DNA of 64,000 bases. Origin: Bin87 sp965203855. GTDB lineage: Bacteria; Chloroflexota; Dehalococcoidia; Lucifugimonadales; UBA3495. The DNA is taken from NCBI GenBank assembly GCA_965203855.1, contig CBDBDN010000005.1, positions 1,116,001 to 1,180,000 of the forward strand, given 5' to 3'. This document shows, piece by piece, positions 1 to 9,085 of the stretch. Below the pieces are notes generated by a model. The model saw only the letters and a program-made list of their open reading frames with translations. It had not been told where the DNA came from and searched no databases. The stretch's first letter is position 1. Every line of letters starts with the position of its first letter. Both the position numbers and the translations under genes were made by a program.

Positions 1-112
1 TGCCCAATAGCTGCCGTCCGCTGCCGGTTAGTTTGTCGGTATTTGCGCGGTTGGCGGCGCTGGCGAGCCGGCTGGCCGGCCGCCGACCAACAGGAGGAGG
101 TAACAAGCCAAA

Positions 113-307
113 ATGTTTGACAAGGATTCGCTGGACCGGCTGTTTGAGGACCTGCGGGACGAGTTTGAGCTGGAGACGGACTGGGAGGAGATCCAGCGGG
201 ACGCTCATCTGGCGGTGGCCTACGCTGATGCCGGCGTGCTTGATGACCAGCAGGGGAACCTGGACACGCGGGTTATTGAGTACGTAGTGCGACACAATCC
301 CGGCTAA
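113..307 (+). CDS. Small acidic hypothetical protein
   Basis: This 64-residue, strongly acidic protein begins MFDKDSLDRLFEDL and has no domain I recognise. A good ribosome binding site (aggaggagg, 92-100) lies 12 bases before the ATG, which supports real translation. It sits on the same strand as the terminase and portal genes downstream and could belong to the same phage-derived block, but roughly 780 bases of repeats separate them. The function is unknown. Confidence 0.6.
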   Translation: MFDKDSLDRLFEDLRDEFELETDWEEIQRDAHLAVAYADAGVLDDQQGNLDTRVIEYVVRHNPG

Positions 308-1090
308 CGCGCTGCGTTTGACGGAACGGCTGGTTCCGTCCGATGCGCTTGTTGTCCCCGCCGGCGGCGCCGGCGGGGATGTTTTTTGCCGTCGCCGGCG
401 GCGCCGGATTCCGGCTTGCGCCGGAATGACGGTTGGGGACTACCGGAATGACGGTTGGGGGCGTGGGAATGGCGGTTGGGGGGTGGAATCCACCGTTGCA
501 ATCGGCTACTGCGACGATGTAACCGGCGGCGATGGATTCCGGCTTGCGCCGGAATGACGGTTGGGGACTGCCGGAATGACGGTTAGGGGCGTGGGAATGA
601 TGGTTGGGTGGGTTGAAATCCGGCGGCGTAATCGGCTACTGCGACGATGTAGCCGGCGGCGCCGGATTCCGGCTTGCGCCGGAATGACGGTTGGGGACTG
701 CCGGAATGACGGTTAGGGGCGTGGGAATGATGGTTGGGTGGGTTGGAATCCGGCGGCGTAATCGGCTACTGCGACGATGTAGCCGGCGGCGATAGATTCC
801 GGCTTGCGCCGGAATGACGGTTGGAGGTTTGGGAATGACGGTTGGGGGGTGGAATGATGGTTGGAGGTGCGGGAATGATGGTTGCAGGGGTCGGAATGGT
901 GGTTGGGGGGTGGGATTAGGGTTGGGGGGGTTGGAATGGGGGAAACTTGCGCTGGGCTGCGGCAGGTTTTGATTGGCGGATGGTGACTTTGCGCGGTTGA
1001 CGCTTGGGATGACGGATGTCTAGCGTTAGGTTAGCAGCGGCGAGCTGGCTGCAAGTTGGCAAAAATCTGCGCCGCGCCGGAGTTTCGTTT
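308..1090. other. Long intergenic stretch filled with repeats
   Basis: There is no convincing gene here. The stretch holds four copies of the dispersed palindrome ATTCCGGCTTGCGCCGGAAT (408-427, 536-555, 666-685, 796-815) and many shorter pieces of the form GGAATGACGGTTGGGG. Short open frames inside it are by-products of the repeats. Confidence 0.8.
500..830. repeat. 130-bp tandem repeat, about 2.5 copies
   Basis: The marker atcggctactgcgacgatgt begins at 501, 631 and 761, giving an exact 130-base period. Each unit contains one copy of the 20-bp dispersed palindrome. The units differ by a few substitutions, so the duplication is fairly recent but not brand new. Confidence 0.85.
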
Positions 1091-1366
1091 ATGTTGAATT
1101 GTCGCCGATGTGGGAGCCAAATGCTGATTGAGCTGGGCCGGCTGAACGGCAGCGACCATCCCGTGTATCGCTGCCGGCTCTGCGGGTTTCTGTTCAGTCC
1201 GCCGGAGCAGGATTTGTCGGTCGGGCACGATGCCGATGTGCAACGGTCGCCGGCCGACCCGGAACCCAGGCGTCCCGTATCCGCCGGCGCGTACATTGCT
1301 ACGGGTCGGAGCAATACGACGAGCATGGGCAAGGCGACGACTGACGGCAACGCCAGTATGCGCTGA
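1091..1366 (+). CDS. Small zinc-ribbon protein
   Basis: The 91-residue protein has two CxxC knuckles near its N-terminus (CRRC at residues 4-7 and CRLC about 23 residues later), a typical four-cysteine zinc ribbon, followed by a polar low-complexity tail. I chose the ATG at 1091 over an upstream in-frame start because the ribbon begins right there. The stop TGA overlaps the terminase start by one base, so the two are probably translated together. The ribbon could help bind DNA during packaging, but that is a guess from position. Confidence 0.6.
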   Translation: MLNCRRCGSQMLIELGRLNGSDHPVYRCRLCGFLFSPPEQDLSVGHDADVQRSPADPEPRRPVSAGAYIATGRSNTTSMGKATTDGNASMR

Positions 1367-2913
1367 TGCCCGCCCGCAGCGGGACGGACCATTATCAGCA
1401 GCAATCGCCATCGCTATTGGCGGCGGCAACAGCGGGGGCGGCGGCGTCCGCGCCGGCGCTGGCGTTGCCGATGCCGATGCCGGCCGGCATTCGCCCGGAA
1501 TGGCAGGATCCGGTGGAGTTCGCCCGCAGCGCGCTGGGGGTGGAGCTTTGGGAACGGCAGCGGGAAACGCTGCGCGCGGTGGCCGGCTCCCGGCGGGTAG
1601 CGGTCAAGTCGGGCAACGGGCTGGGCAAGGATTTCACCGCCGCCGTCGCAATGCTGTGGTATCTGTCCTGCCATGATCCCGGCATCGTTTTGAGCACTGC
1701 GCCGACTTTTCGGCAGGTGCGGCATTTGCTGTGGCGGCAGGTGCGGTCGCTGTACCGCCGGGGCGCGGCGCAGCTGGGCGGCACGATGCTGGACACGCGC
1801 TGGGAATTGTCGGATGACCGCTACGCAATGGGGCTGTCGGCCGACGGCGCCGACCAGTTTCAGGGGTTTCACTGCGAAAATATGCTTATCGTAGTGGACG
1901 AAGCCGAGGGCGTAGCGGAAACCATCTATGAAGCGGTGGAGGCGCTGATGACCTCGGCCCGGCCGAAGCTGCTGCTGATTGGCAATCCGACAACGACGCG
2001 CGGGGCATTTCACCGCGCCTTTCACCAGGAAAGCGGCATCTACCATACGATAACGATGTCGGCGCCGGAATCGCCCAATGTGGCGGCCGGCCGGGTAGTC
2101 ATTCCCGGCTTGACTACCGCCGAATGGGTTGAGGAAAGGCGGGCCATCTGGGGCGCGGACAGCCCGCTGTTTCGGGCGCGTGTGCTGGGCGAGTTCCCGG
2201 AACGGGACGACGACAGCCTGTTGAGCAACTCCGAAATTGAAGCGGCGGCGGCATTGTGGGACGAGTACGGGGACGGGTACGCCGCGCCGGTCAATGACGC
2301 CGCATCCGTCGCGCCGTCCGTTCCGGGCTTGCCCGCACTGTGGCCGCAACGGCCGGCGCCGGCTGCTGATGCGCTGCGGGTAGTGTTCGGCGTAGATGTG
2401 GCCCGACTGGGCCGCAGCAGCAGCGTCATTGTGGTGCGTCGGGGAGATGCCGTTGCCTATATGCGGGAGTTCAATGGGATTGACACGATGGAGCTGGCCG
2501 GCCGGGTCATCGTCGCTTTCCGGGAATGGCAGCCGGAGCAGGTGAATGTGGATGCGGTCGGCGTCGGCGGCGGAGTGGTAGATCAGCTGTGGCGTCAGGG
2601 GGCGCCGGTGCAGGAGTTCAACGGCGGGCTGCCGCCGCTTAAGGATTTGGATTGCGCCAACCGGCGCGCGGAGGGCTACTTGACACTGCGCCGCCGCTTC
2701 GAGGAACGCCGCATCCGCATCCCGCGCGACGCCGGCCTGATGCATGAACTGGCAGAGCTGCGCTGCACCCTCGACAGCCGGGGACGGATGCTGATGGAAA
2801 GCAAGACGAATCTGCGCCGCCGGGGGCTGCCCTCTCCCGACAAAGCGGACGCCCTGATGATGGCCTTTGCGGATGATTTGACCATCTCTCCCGGCATTTT
2901 CCGGCGGGAGTAG
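1366..2913 (+). CDS. terL: Phage-type terminase large subunit
   Basis: Terminase large subunits are the ATPase-nuclease motors that cut phage DNA and pump it into the capsid. The 515-residue protein shows a Walker A-like loop (KSGNGLGKD, about residues 81-89), a Walker B run ending in acidic residues (MLIVVDEAEG, about 173-182), and a C-terminal RNase H-like nuclease whose first acidic residue is in VFGVDVARLG (about 340-349) and last in DKADALMMAF near the end. Length fits the family. It is coupled by a one-base overlap to the zinc-ribbon gene and is followed 78 bases later by a portal gene. No frameshift is visible. Confidence 0.88.
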   Translation: MPARSGTDHYQQQSPSLLAAATAGAAASAPALALPMPMPAGIRPEWQDPVEFARSALGVELWERQRETLRAVAGSRRVAVKSGNGLGKDFTAAVAMLWYLSCHDPGIVLSTAPTFRQVRHLLWRQVRSLYRRGAAQLGGTMLDTRWELSDDRYAMGLSADGADQFQGFHCENMLIVVDEAEGVAETIYEAVEALMTSARPKLLLIGNPTTTRGAFHRAFHQESGIYHTITMSAPESPNVAAGRVVIPGLTTAEWVEERRAIWGADSPLFRARVLGEFPERDDDSLLSNSEIEAAAALWDEYGDGYAAPVNDAASVAPSVPGLPALWPQRPAPAADALRVVFGVDVARLGRSSSVIVVRRGDAVAYMREFNGIDTMELAGRVIVAFREWQPEQVNVDAVGVGGGVVDQLWRQGAPVQEFNGGLPPLKDLDCANRRAEGYLTLRRRFEERRIRIPRDAGLMHELAELRCTLDSRGRMLMESKTNLRRRGLPSPDKADALMMAFADDLTISPGIFRRE

Positions 2914-2991
2914 GAATGCGTTGGACGCGGCGATGCGGCGGCGCAGCAGGAATTCGCAGCAGAGTATTTTGGAAAACGGAGGATTTTACCG

Positions 2992-4365
2992 ATGCTGAAA
3001 ACACTGGATGAAAGGTTCGGATTGTCTCGTCTGGGGCGGGCGTTGCAGAGTGCGGCGTTATCGCGGCGGGATTCCGGGCAACGGGATTTCGGGCGACGGG
3101 ATTCCGACAGGAACGGGAGCGAGAACGGGACGCAGAGTCGCCAGGGCGCAGCGGGGGTTGGCGGGATTGCGGCAAAGGCGAACCGGGCGTCATTTGCCGA
3201 CCGGCTGCCGGCCGAGGAACGGCTGTCGGCGGCGGCCGGCGCTGGCGGTTCCGGCTGGGCGCGCTCGGAGTATGGCCGCTATATGGCGACATCGCCGTCG
3301 GTGTACGCCGCCATCAAACTGCGGGCTGACGCCGTTACCCGCGCGCCGCTGCTGGCGTACCGGAACGGCTCGGGGAATGGGCCGGGCGGTACGGCGGGTC
3401 TGCGTACCCGCGTAGAAGGGTCGCATCCGCTGGCGCGGCTGCTGGAACGGGTCAATCCGTGGTACACGAGGGGGGATTTGTGGCGCGCAACGGAGACATA
3501 CTTGTGCCTGTGGGGCGCGGCGTTCTGGGCGATTGAGAGGGGCGATGACGGCGAACCGGAGCTGTGGCCGCTGCGTCCGGACCGGATGGCGGTCATACCC
3601 GACCGGCGGCAGTATGTGCGGGGGTTCGTGTATCAGGGGCGGGCGGCGCCGGCGGCGTATGCGCCGGACGAAATCGTGTGGCTGCGGTACTTTAATCCGA
3701 TGGACGAACTGGCCGGGCTGTCGCCGCTGGCGCCGGCGCGGCTGTCCGCCGATATGGGGCAAGAGGGGCTGCGTTTCAACCGGAATCTGCTGCGGAATTC
3801 GGCGCGCCCCGATTTTCTGCTGCTCACCAACCAGGATATGGACGAAACGGAGCTGGAGGAGTTCTACGCGCGCTGGGAGAGCCGCTACCAGGGGGCGGCC
3901 AATGCGCGCCGTCCGGCTGTCGCTTCGGCAGTACGGGATGTCAAAATGCTGGGGCTGTCGCACCGGGAGCTGGACTTTATTCAGGGGCTGCGGTGGAGCC
4001 TGGAGGAAGTGAGTCGGGCTTACGGAGTGCCGAAGCTGCTGCTGGGCGACTTTGAGCGGGCTACCTATGCCAATGTGCAGGCTGCGGAGCGGATGTTCTG
4101 GCGCAATACGGTCATTCCGGAGATGCGGCTGCTGGAGGAAACGCTGAACCGGGCGCTGCTGCCCCGGCTGGGCTACCCGCAGCTGTCGGTAGAGTTTGAC
4201 CTGTCGGTGATTGAGGCGCTGCAAGAGGACGAAAACAGCCGGGTGCAGCGGGAAACGGCGCTGCTGGATCGGGGCGTGCTGACCATCAACGAAGTGCGCC
4301 GGGAACGCAACCTGCCGGAAGTGCCATGGGGGAACGCAGCGCCCGTCAGTGGGCGCGCTGCCTAG
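2992..4365 (+). CDS. HK97-family phage portal protein
   Basis: Portal proteins form the dodecameric ring through which DNA enters the capsid and to which the terminase docks. The 457-residue sequence has the usual family features: SPSVYAAIKLRADAVT near residue 100, then a central region with IVWLRYFNPMDELAGLSPL, and the late segment YGVPKLLLGDFERATYANV with the family's G-D-x-x-x-x-T-Y-x-N pattern. The first 70 residues are low-complexity and rich in arginine and glycine. Terminase and portal are adjacent, as in tailed phages and gene transfer agents, but no prohead protease or major capsid gene follows. An ABC transporter on the other strand comes next. Confidence 0.88.
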   Translation: MLKTLDERFGLSRLGRALQSAALSRRDSGQRDFGRRDSDRNGSENGTQSRQGAAGVGGIAAKANRASFADRLPAEERLSAAAGAGGSGWARSEYGRYMATSPSVYAAIKLRADAVTRAPLLAYRNGSGNGPGGTAGLRTRVEGSHPLARLLERVNPWYTRGDLWRATETYLCLWGAAFWAIERGDDGEPELWPLRPDRMAVIPDRRQYVRGFVYQGRAAPAAYAPDEIVWLRYFNPMDELAGLSPLAPARLSADMGQEGLRFNRNLLRNSARPDFLLLTNQDMDETELEEFYARWESRYQGAANARRPAVASAVRDVKMLGLSHRELDFIQGLRWSLEEVSRAYGVPKLLLGDFERATYANVQAAERMFWRNTVIPEMRLLEETLNRALLPRLGYPQLSVEFDLSVIEALQEDENSRVQRETALLDRGVLTINEVRRERNLPEVPWGNAAPVSGRAA

Positions 4366-4408
4366 GGGCAACGGTCAAATTCATTGTCATTCCAACCCTC
4401 AAACCGTC

Positions 4409-4494
4409 ATTCCGGCGAAAGCCGGAATCTATGGTTGCGACTGCCATTGCCGTAGCGGCGGATTACGACGCTGGATTCCGGCGAAAGCCGGAAT
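4409..4494. repeat. Two copies of the dispersed palindrome (GAAA variant)
   Basis: ATTCCGGCGAAAGCCGGAAT occurs at 4409-4428 and 4475-4494, in the gap between the convergent portal gene and ABC permease. The hairpin arms are intact and the loop is the GAAA variant. It could act as a bidirectional terminator, but no T-run follows. Confidence 0.8.
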
Positions 4495-4548
4495 GACGAA
4501 AAGGGGGAATGACGGTTTGGCGGGGCCGCCGGATTGACGGGCCGGCGG

Positions 4549-5469
4549 TCAGCGGCCGCGCAGCCGTGGATCCAAAGTATCCCGCAGCGCGTCGCCCAGG
4601 AAATTGATGGCGAACACTACGATGGAGATTGCCATTCCCGGCACTATCGCCAGCCACCACGCCGTGCGGATGTACCGCTGCGCCCCTTCGGTAAGCATCC
4701 CGCCCCAGGTGGGGATGTCCGCCGACACTCCCACGCCCAGGAAAGTCAGCGACGCCTCAATGATGATGGCCAGGCCCAGCGTGATGGTGCTGAGCACGAT
4801 GTAGCTGGCCAGCACATTGGGCAGGATATGCCGCAGCATTATCCGCCAGGGGCGCGCGCCGATGGCCTGCGCCGCCAGCGTATAGTCCAGCTCTTTGATG
4901 CTCAACACCTGCGCGCGGATGACCCGGATGGCGCCGGGCAGCAGTATCACCACCAGCGCGGCTACGATGTTGTTGACCGACGACCCCAGCACTGCGGTTA
5001 GTCCCAGCGCCATTATGATGGCCGGAAACGCCATCAGCGCATCTACTATCCGCTGTATCGCCAAGTCAATGACGCCGCCGATGTAGGCGCTGACGATGCC
5101 GATAATCGTCCCCAGGGTTATGCCAATCAGGACGCTGGCCAGGCCCACATACATTGAGACGCGGGAGCCGTGAATGACGCGGCTCAGCACATCGCGGCCC
5201 AGCTCGTCGGCGCCCAGCCAGGCGCCGGGGCCCGGCCGGATGAACGGGGCATGGTTGATGTCCAGCGGGTCGTAAGGCGCAATCACCGGGGCGGCGACGG
5301 CAACCACGATGACCAGGATGATGATGGCGGCGCTGACGGCGCCCATCGGCTTGGCGCGGCAGAAACTGAGCAGTTTTTGACCGAGGCTCTGCTTGGGGCG
5401 CAGCTCCACCAGCTGCTGCTCGGCGGCGGCAGCGGCGGGCCGGGGTTGTCCGGTGTTGGCAGTAGTCAT
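4549..5469 (-). CDS. ABC transporter permease, DppC/OppC type
   Basis: This is the second inner-membrane subunit of a peptide- or nickel-type ABC importer. The 306-residue protein has one N-terminal transmembrane helix, a loop with the family landmark GADELGRDVLSRVIHGSR, then five more hydrophobic segments. The EAA loop that contacts the ATPase is seen in AAQAIGARPWRIMLRHILPN. I used the ATG at 5469, preceded by GGAG at good spacing, instead of a longer frame that overlaps the upstream permease. No ATPase gene is present, so ATP-binding subunits must be encoded elsewhere. Confidence 0.9.
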   Translation of the reverse strand: MTTANTGQPRPAAAAAEQQLVELRPKQSLGQKLLSFCRAKPMGAVSAAIIILVIVVAVAAPVIAPYDPLDINHAPFIRPGPGAWLGADELGRDVLSRVIHGSRVSMYVGLASVLIGITLGTIIGIVSAYIGGVIDLAIQRIVDALMAFPAIIMALGLTAVLGSSVNNIVAALVVILLPGAIRVIRAQVLSIKELDYTLAAQAIGARPWRIMLRHILPNVLASYIVLSTITLGLAIIIEASLTFLGVGVSADIPTWGGMLTEGAQRYIRTAWWLAIVPGMAISIVVFAINFLGDALRDTLDPRLRGR

Positions 5470-5497
5470 CGCCGTGGCTCCGGGCGGGTTGCTTGCG

Positions 5498-6451
5498 TTA
5501 GGCGTAGCGGATGCGCGGGTCGAGCCAGCCGTAGAGCAGGTCAACCAGCAGGTTGATGACGACAATGGATATGGCAACGATGACGATGACGGCCTGAATG
5601 GTCGGGAAATCCCGCTGGTACACGGTGTCAATCAGCAGCTGTCCGACGCCGGGGATGAGGAAAATCCGTTCAATGATGACCGTGCCGCCGAACAGCCGTC
5701 CGAACTGCCAGCCGGAGATGGTGAGGATGGGCAGCACGGCGTTTTTCAGTCCGTGCCGGGACAGCACCAGATGCTCCGCCAGCCCTTTGGCGCGCGCCGT
5801 CCGCATATAGTCCTCGCGCAGGATTTCCAGCATTGAGGAACGGGTAACGCGGGCGATGAACGCCATATCGTAGAACCCTAACGCCAGCGCCGGCAGCATC
5901 AGCTGCTTGATGTTAGTCCAGGGATCCTCCCAGATGTCCACATAGCCCAGCGGCGGCAGCCATCCGAAAGCGCGTATCAGCAGCAGCGTCAGCAGGATGC
6001 CGCTGAAAAAGGTGGGTATGGAGATGCCCACCAGCGTGAACACGCGCGATAAATAGTCAATGGGGCTGTCGGGTTTGATGGCCGACAGGACGCCCAGCGG
6101 CACGGCGCAGACTACGGCCAGCAGGATGCCCAGCACGGCCAGCTCAATGGTAACCGGAATGCGCTCGCCCAGCCGATCCATCACCGGGCCGCCCCACCAG
6201 AAAGAGGTTCCGAAGTCGCCCCGCGCCAGGCCCGACACCCAGTCCAGGTACTGCACCACGATGTGCCGGTTGGTGCCCAGCTCAATCCGCAGCAGCTCCA
6301 GATCCTCTTGGGTATAGCCGGCGTCGTCGGCGCTGAGGATGGCCAGGGCCGGGTCGCCCGGTATCAGCCGCATCACCACAAAGACGATGACGGTAACCAG
6401 CAGCACCGTGGGGATGAACAGGCCGATGCGCTTTAGGGCGTACTGTCGCAT
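5498..6451 (-). CDS. ABC transporter permease, DppB/OppB type
   Basis: This is the first inner-membrane subunit of the same importer. The 317-residue protein starts MRQYALKRIGLFIPTVLLV, typical of the family, with an early transmembrane helix followed by RLIPGDPA. It has about six helices in total, and the ATPase-contacting loop is visible in YMRTARAKGLAEHLVLSRH. It ends 28 bases before the second permease start and follows the receptor gene by about 120 bases, so the order is receptor, permease, permease. Confidence 0.9.
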   Translation of the reverse strand: MRQYALKRIGLFIPTVLLVTVIVFVVMRLIPGDPALAILSADDAGYTQEDLELLRIELGTNRHIVVQYLDWVSGLARGDFGTSFWWGGPVMDRLGERIPVTIELAVLGILLAVVCAVPLGVLSAIKPDSPIDYLSRVFTLVGISIPTFFSGILLTLLLIRAFGWLPPLGYVDIWEDPWTNIKQLMLPALALGFYDMAFIARVTRSSMLEILREDYMRTARAKGLAEHLVLSRHGLKNAVLPILTISGWQFGRLFGGTVIIERIFLIPGVGQLLIDTVYQRDFPTIQAVIVIVAISIVVINLLVDLLYGWLDPRIRYA

Positions 6452-6536
6452 ATTGCTGCCGTGCCTTGCGGTATCCTGTCTAGTCTAATGCCCCTACCCG
6501 GCGGCGGCGCGGAGCCGACGCGGGCAGGGGGGTTGG

Positions 6537-6556
6537 ATTCCGGCGCAAGCCGGAAT
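6537..6556. repeat. Dispersed palindrome copy
   Basis: One copy of ATTCCGGCGCAAGCCGGAAT lies between the receptor gene and the first permease gene. In this position it would form a hairpin in the operon mRNA and could stabilise the receptor message relative to the permeases. Confidence 0.8.
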
Positions 6557-6572
6557 GACGGTATGGGCCGGA

Positions 6573-8462
6573 CTAGCGATCCCACCAGAGGTGTTCGTGC
6601 TTGAAGCCGTACTGGATGGTCTGCGGGGCGTTGAAGCCTTTGATGTCGCGGTGAATGACCCAGAAGTTGCGCCCCAGCGTCAGGCTGACCCAGTGGTTGT
6701 TGTGGAATTCGTGGAGCCAGCGTTCCGCTTCCTTGTTGATTTCGCGGCGCTTTTCAGGGTCAAGTTCCACCTTTTGCAGCTCAAACCACTGGTTGACTTC
6801 GGGAGCTTCCCAGTCGGTGTAGTTGCGGGTGCCGCCTTTCAGGAAAATACCGCCGTAGATGGCATCCGCGTCAAAGACGGTCATCCCGTCGGCCTGGCAG
6901 GCGATTTCCCAGTCGCCCCGGGCGTCGGCGGGGCGGGAAGTGCCGTACTTGGCATAGCCGGCGGCGCTGGGCAGCGTTTCAATATCGCCGGTGATGCCCA
7001 GATGGTCCTCCAGGTCCTGCTTGATGACGCTGCACTGCTGCGGGTAAGTGCCAACTTGGCGGACGGTGTACTGCACTTCAAAGCCGTCGGGGAAGCCGGC
7101 TTCGGCCATCAGCTCTTTGGCGCGGGCGATGTCCTCTTGGCCGCCGGGGGTATCCTTGGGGCGCATACCGGGCCAGGTTTCGCACTCCTCCAGGCTGTTG
7201 GCGAGGCCAACGAGGGGGCAATGGCCGCGGCCGGCGCTGTGCAGGGCGCGCTTGTTGTGGTTCTGGCGGTCAACGGCCAGGTTGATGGCCTGGCGCACCC
7301 GGTGGTCGCTGAACGGTTCCCGCTTCACATTGAGCATCAGGCCCTGCGTAGCGCCGCCGAACACATCGTGCGCCACATACTCGCTGTTGGTGGTCTGCTC
7401 CAGCTCGTAGTTTTCGGTAGCGTTCAGGTTGTTGGCCGCCGCATTGGACATATCAATCGCGCCGCCTTCCACCTGGGCGATGAAAGTGGCCGGCGTGGTG
7501 ATGATGAAATGATCAATGCTGTCAAAGTAGGGCATCCCATCTTTGAAGTAGTTCGGGTTCTTGCTCACACGGTAGACGTTGCCGGACTGGTATTCCTCCA
7601 GGATGAACGGGCCGGAGCCGGAATTGTGCTCCAGGATGTTCTCGGCCAGGTTGAGGTCAATGCCCTGTTCCAGCAGATGCTTGGGCAGGACTTTGGCGTA
7701 GTCAATGGCCAGGAAGTTGATGAACGCGCCGGAGGCGAAAGCGAGGTTGAACTCAACGGTGTCGGCGTCAACCAGCCGGATGACTTCGTCGGCGTTGGTG
7801 GCCGTGCAGTCGGCCTTTTCCTCAATGTTGACCACTTCAATGGGGATGGTGTAGGTGCGCCAGAGGCCGGAGCGGCCGCGCCCGTTGCAGGGGTTGCCGT
7901 AGCGCTGCATACTGTACACCACATCGGCGGCGGTCAGCGGCTCCCCGTCATTCCACTGGATGCCGTCGCGCAGATGGAAAGTGTACTGCGTCCCGGCATC
8001 GTTGATTTCCCAGCTTTCGGCCAGGTCGCCCTCTACCACCGACGGATCCTCGGTGCCGAACTGGACAATCTGGTTGTACAGCTGGGAGTAAGAGATGACG
8101 CTGGACAGGGACGAGGAGCCGAGAGGATCCCAGTCTTTGGTGTCGGCGTAGGCGGACATTCGGGTGCTGCCGCCGGCCTTGGGGGCGCCGCTGGGTTCGG
8201 GGGTCGGCGCAGTGCGGGCGACTACGGTAGGCGCCGGCGTGTTGGTAGGACGCTGCGTTGCCAGCGGGGGCGGCGTGGCCGTGGCCGTAGGCGGCACGGT
8301 AGGCGCGGCCGGCGCCGCAGTGGCCGCCGCCGGGGCGGCGCTGCCGGTATCCGCCGGAGCAGGGGCAGCGGGGTCGGCGGCGCCGCCGCAGGCGATGCCC
8401 ACGATAAGCAGTGCGACAGCAGCGATGCCGGCAATCAGGCCGGGTCGGTACAGGTTCGGCAT
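6573..8462 (-). CDS. Peptide-type ABC transporter substrate-binding lipoprotein
   Basis: This is the extracytoplasmic receptor (SBP_bac_5 type) of the importer. The 629-residue protein starts MPNLYRPGLIAG and has a hydrophobic signal with lipobox IVGIAC, so it should be lipid-anchored. An alanine/proline/threonine-rich linker runs to about residue 95. The solute-binding body shows landmarks such as LAESWEINDAGTQYTFHLRD, WNDGEPLTAADVVYSMQR and VRQAINLAVDRQ. AAGGAG at suitable spacing supports the ATG at 8462. It is led by the promoter at 8579-8607. Substrate cannot be named from sequence; peptides, nickel chelates or opine-like compounds are all possible. Confidence 0.9.
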   Translation of the reverse strand: MPNLYRPGLIAGIAAVALLIVGIACGGAADPAAPAPADTGSAAPAAATAAPAAPTVPPTATATPPPLATQRPTNTPAPTVVARTAPTPEPSGAPKAGGSTRMSAYADTKDWDPLGSSSLSSVISYSQLYNQIVQFGTEDPSVVEGDLAESWEINDAGTQYTFHLRDGIQWNDGEPLTAADVVYSMQRYGNPCNGRGRSGLWRTYTIPIEVVNIEEKADCTATNADEVIRLVDADTVEFNLAFASGAFINFLAIDYAKVLPKHLLEQGIDLNLAENILEHNSGSGPFILEEYQSGNVYRVSKNPNYFKDGMPYFDSIDHFIITTPATFIAQVEGGAIDMSNAAANNLNATENYELEQTTNSEYVAHDVFGGATQGLMLNVKREPFSDHRVRQAINLAVDRQNHNKRALHSAGRGHCPLVGLANSLEECETWPGMRPKDTPGGQEDIARAKELMAEAGFPDGFEVQYTVRQVGTYPQQCSVIKQDLEDHLGITGDIETLPSAAGYAKYGTSRPADARGDWEIACQADGMTVFDADAIYGGIFLKGGTRNYTDWEAPEVNQWFELQKVELDPEKRREINKEAERWLHEFHNNHWVSLTLGRNFWVIHRDIKGFNAPQTIQYGFKHEHLWWDR

Positions 8463-8578
8463 AACGGCTACTCCTTGCGGGGCCCGCCCGCGCAAGCGAC
8501 GGCTGCGGCCGGTCGGTCGCTGGCAGTTGCTTGATGACGGCGCTGGCCCACAGCGGCAATGGCTCAAACTAACGGCGG

Positions 8579-8607
8579 ATTGTAATAGTAGATATAAGCA
8601 CAGTCAA
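8579..8607 (-). promoter_or_regulatory. Promoter of the ABC importer operon
   Basis: On the minus strand TTGACT (8602-8607) and TACAAT (8579-8584) are separated by exactly 17 bases, a near-consensus housekeeping promoter. Transcription would start about 110 bases ahead of the receptor gene. Confidence 0.75.
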
Positions 8608-8956
8608 TAGTTTGCCGGCGGCGGATTTGGATTTGGCGGCCTTTTGGCAGCGCCGTTCCGGGGCATCCGTTTGGAGCCGCAGGCCGGGCCGCGGATGTCG
8701 CGGCTATAGGCGCGCCGGCCATGTGGCGCCTCCGGGATGCGGGTAATCCGACTATAACCGCATATCCGGTTTATGCCCAGAATACCCGTTACCGCCCTTA
8801 CCGTCATTCCCGCACCCTCAAACCGTCACTTCGGCGCCATCCGGAATCCCCATCCCGCCCATCCCGCACATCCTGCACATCTATGCTATCGCCTCCAAGG
8901 ATAGGGCCGTAGCGAAAGCCGCCACCGCTGGCATCTTATTCCCTTGCCAATCGGTA
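8608..8956. other. Intergenic stretch without a gene
   Basis: I see no gene here. It contains only degenerate pieces of the dispersed repeat near 8800-8900 (for example tccggaatcccc). Confidence 0.6.
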
Positions 8957-8989
8957 TTGACAGCAGGGCGGGCCGCTTTGTGTTACAAT
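8957..8989 (+). promoter_or_regulatory. Putative promoter of the DsbA-like gene
   Basis: TTGACA (8957-8962) is followed by the extended -10 TGTTACAAT (8981-8989). The 21-base spacing is longer than ideal, so the extended -10 probably carries most of the activity. The gene starts about 97 bases downstream. Confidence 0.45.
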
Positions 8990-9085
8990 CCCCCTAACCC
9001 CTCTAACGCCGGGCGGGTTGCCGGCCGGCATCCCATTTTATGGCGCCCCCATCCTATGGCGCCCCAATCTTGTGGAGGTGACGCT

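Noticed and set aside
6555..8534. A 659-codon open frame antisense to the substrate-binding protein
   Set aside because: It mirrors the receptor gene codons, lacks a ribosome binding site and has no family motifs.
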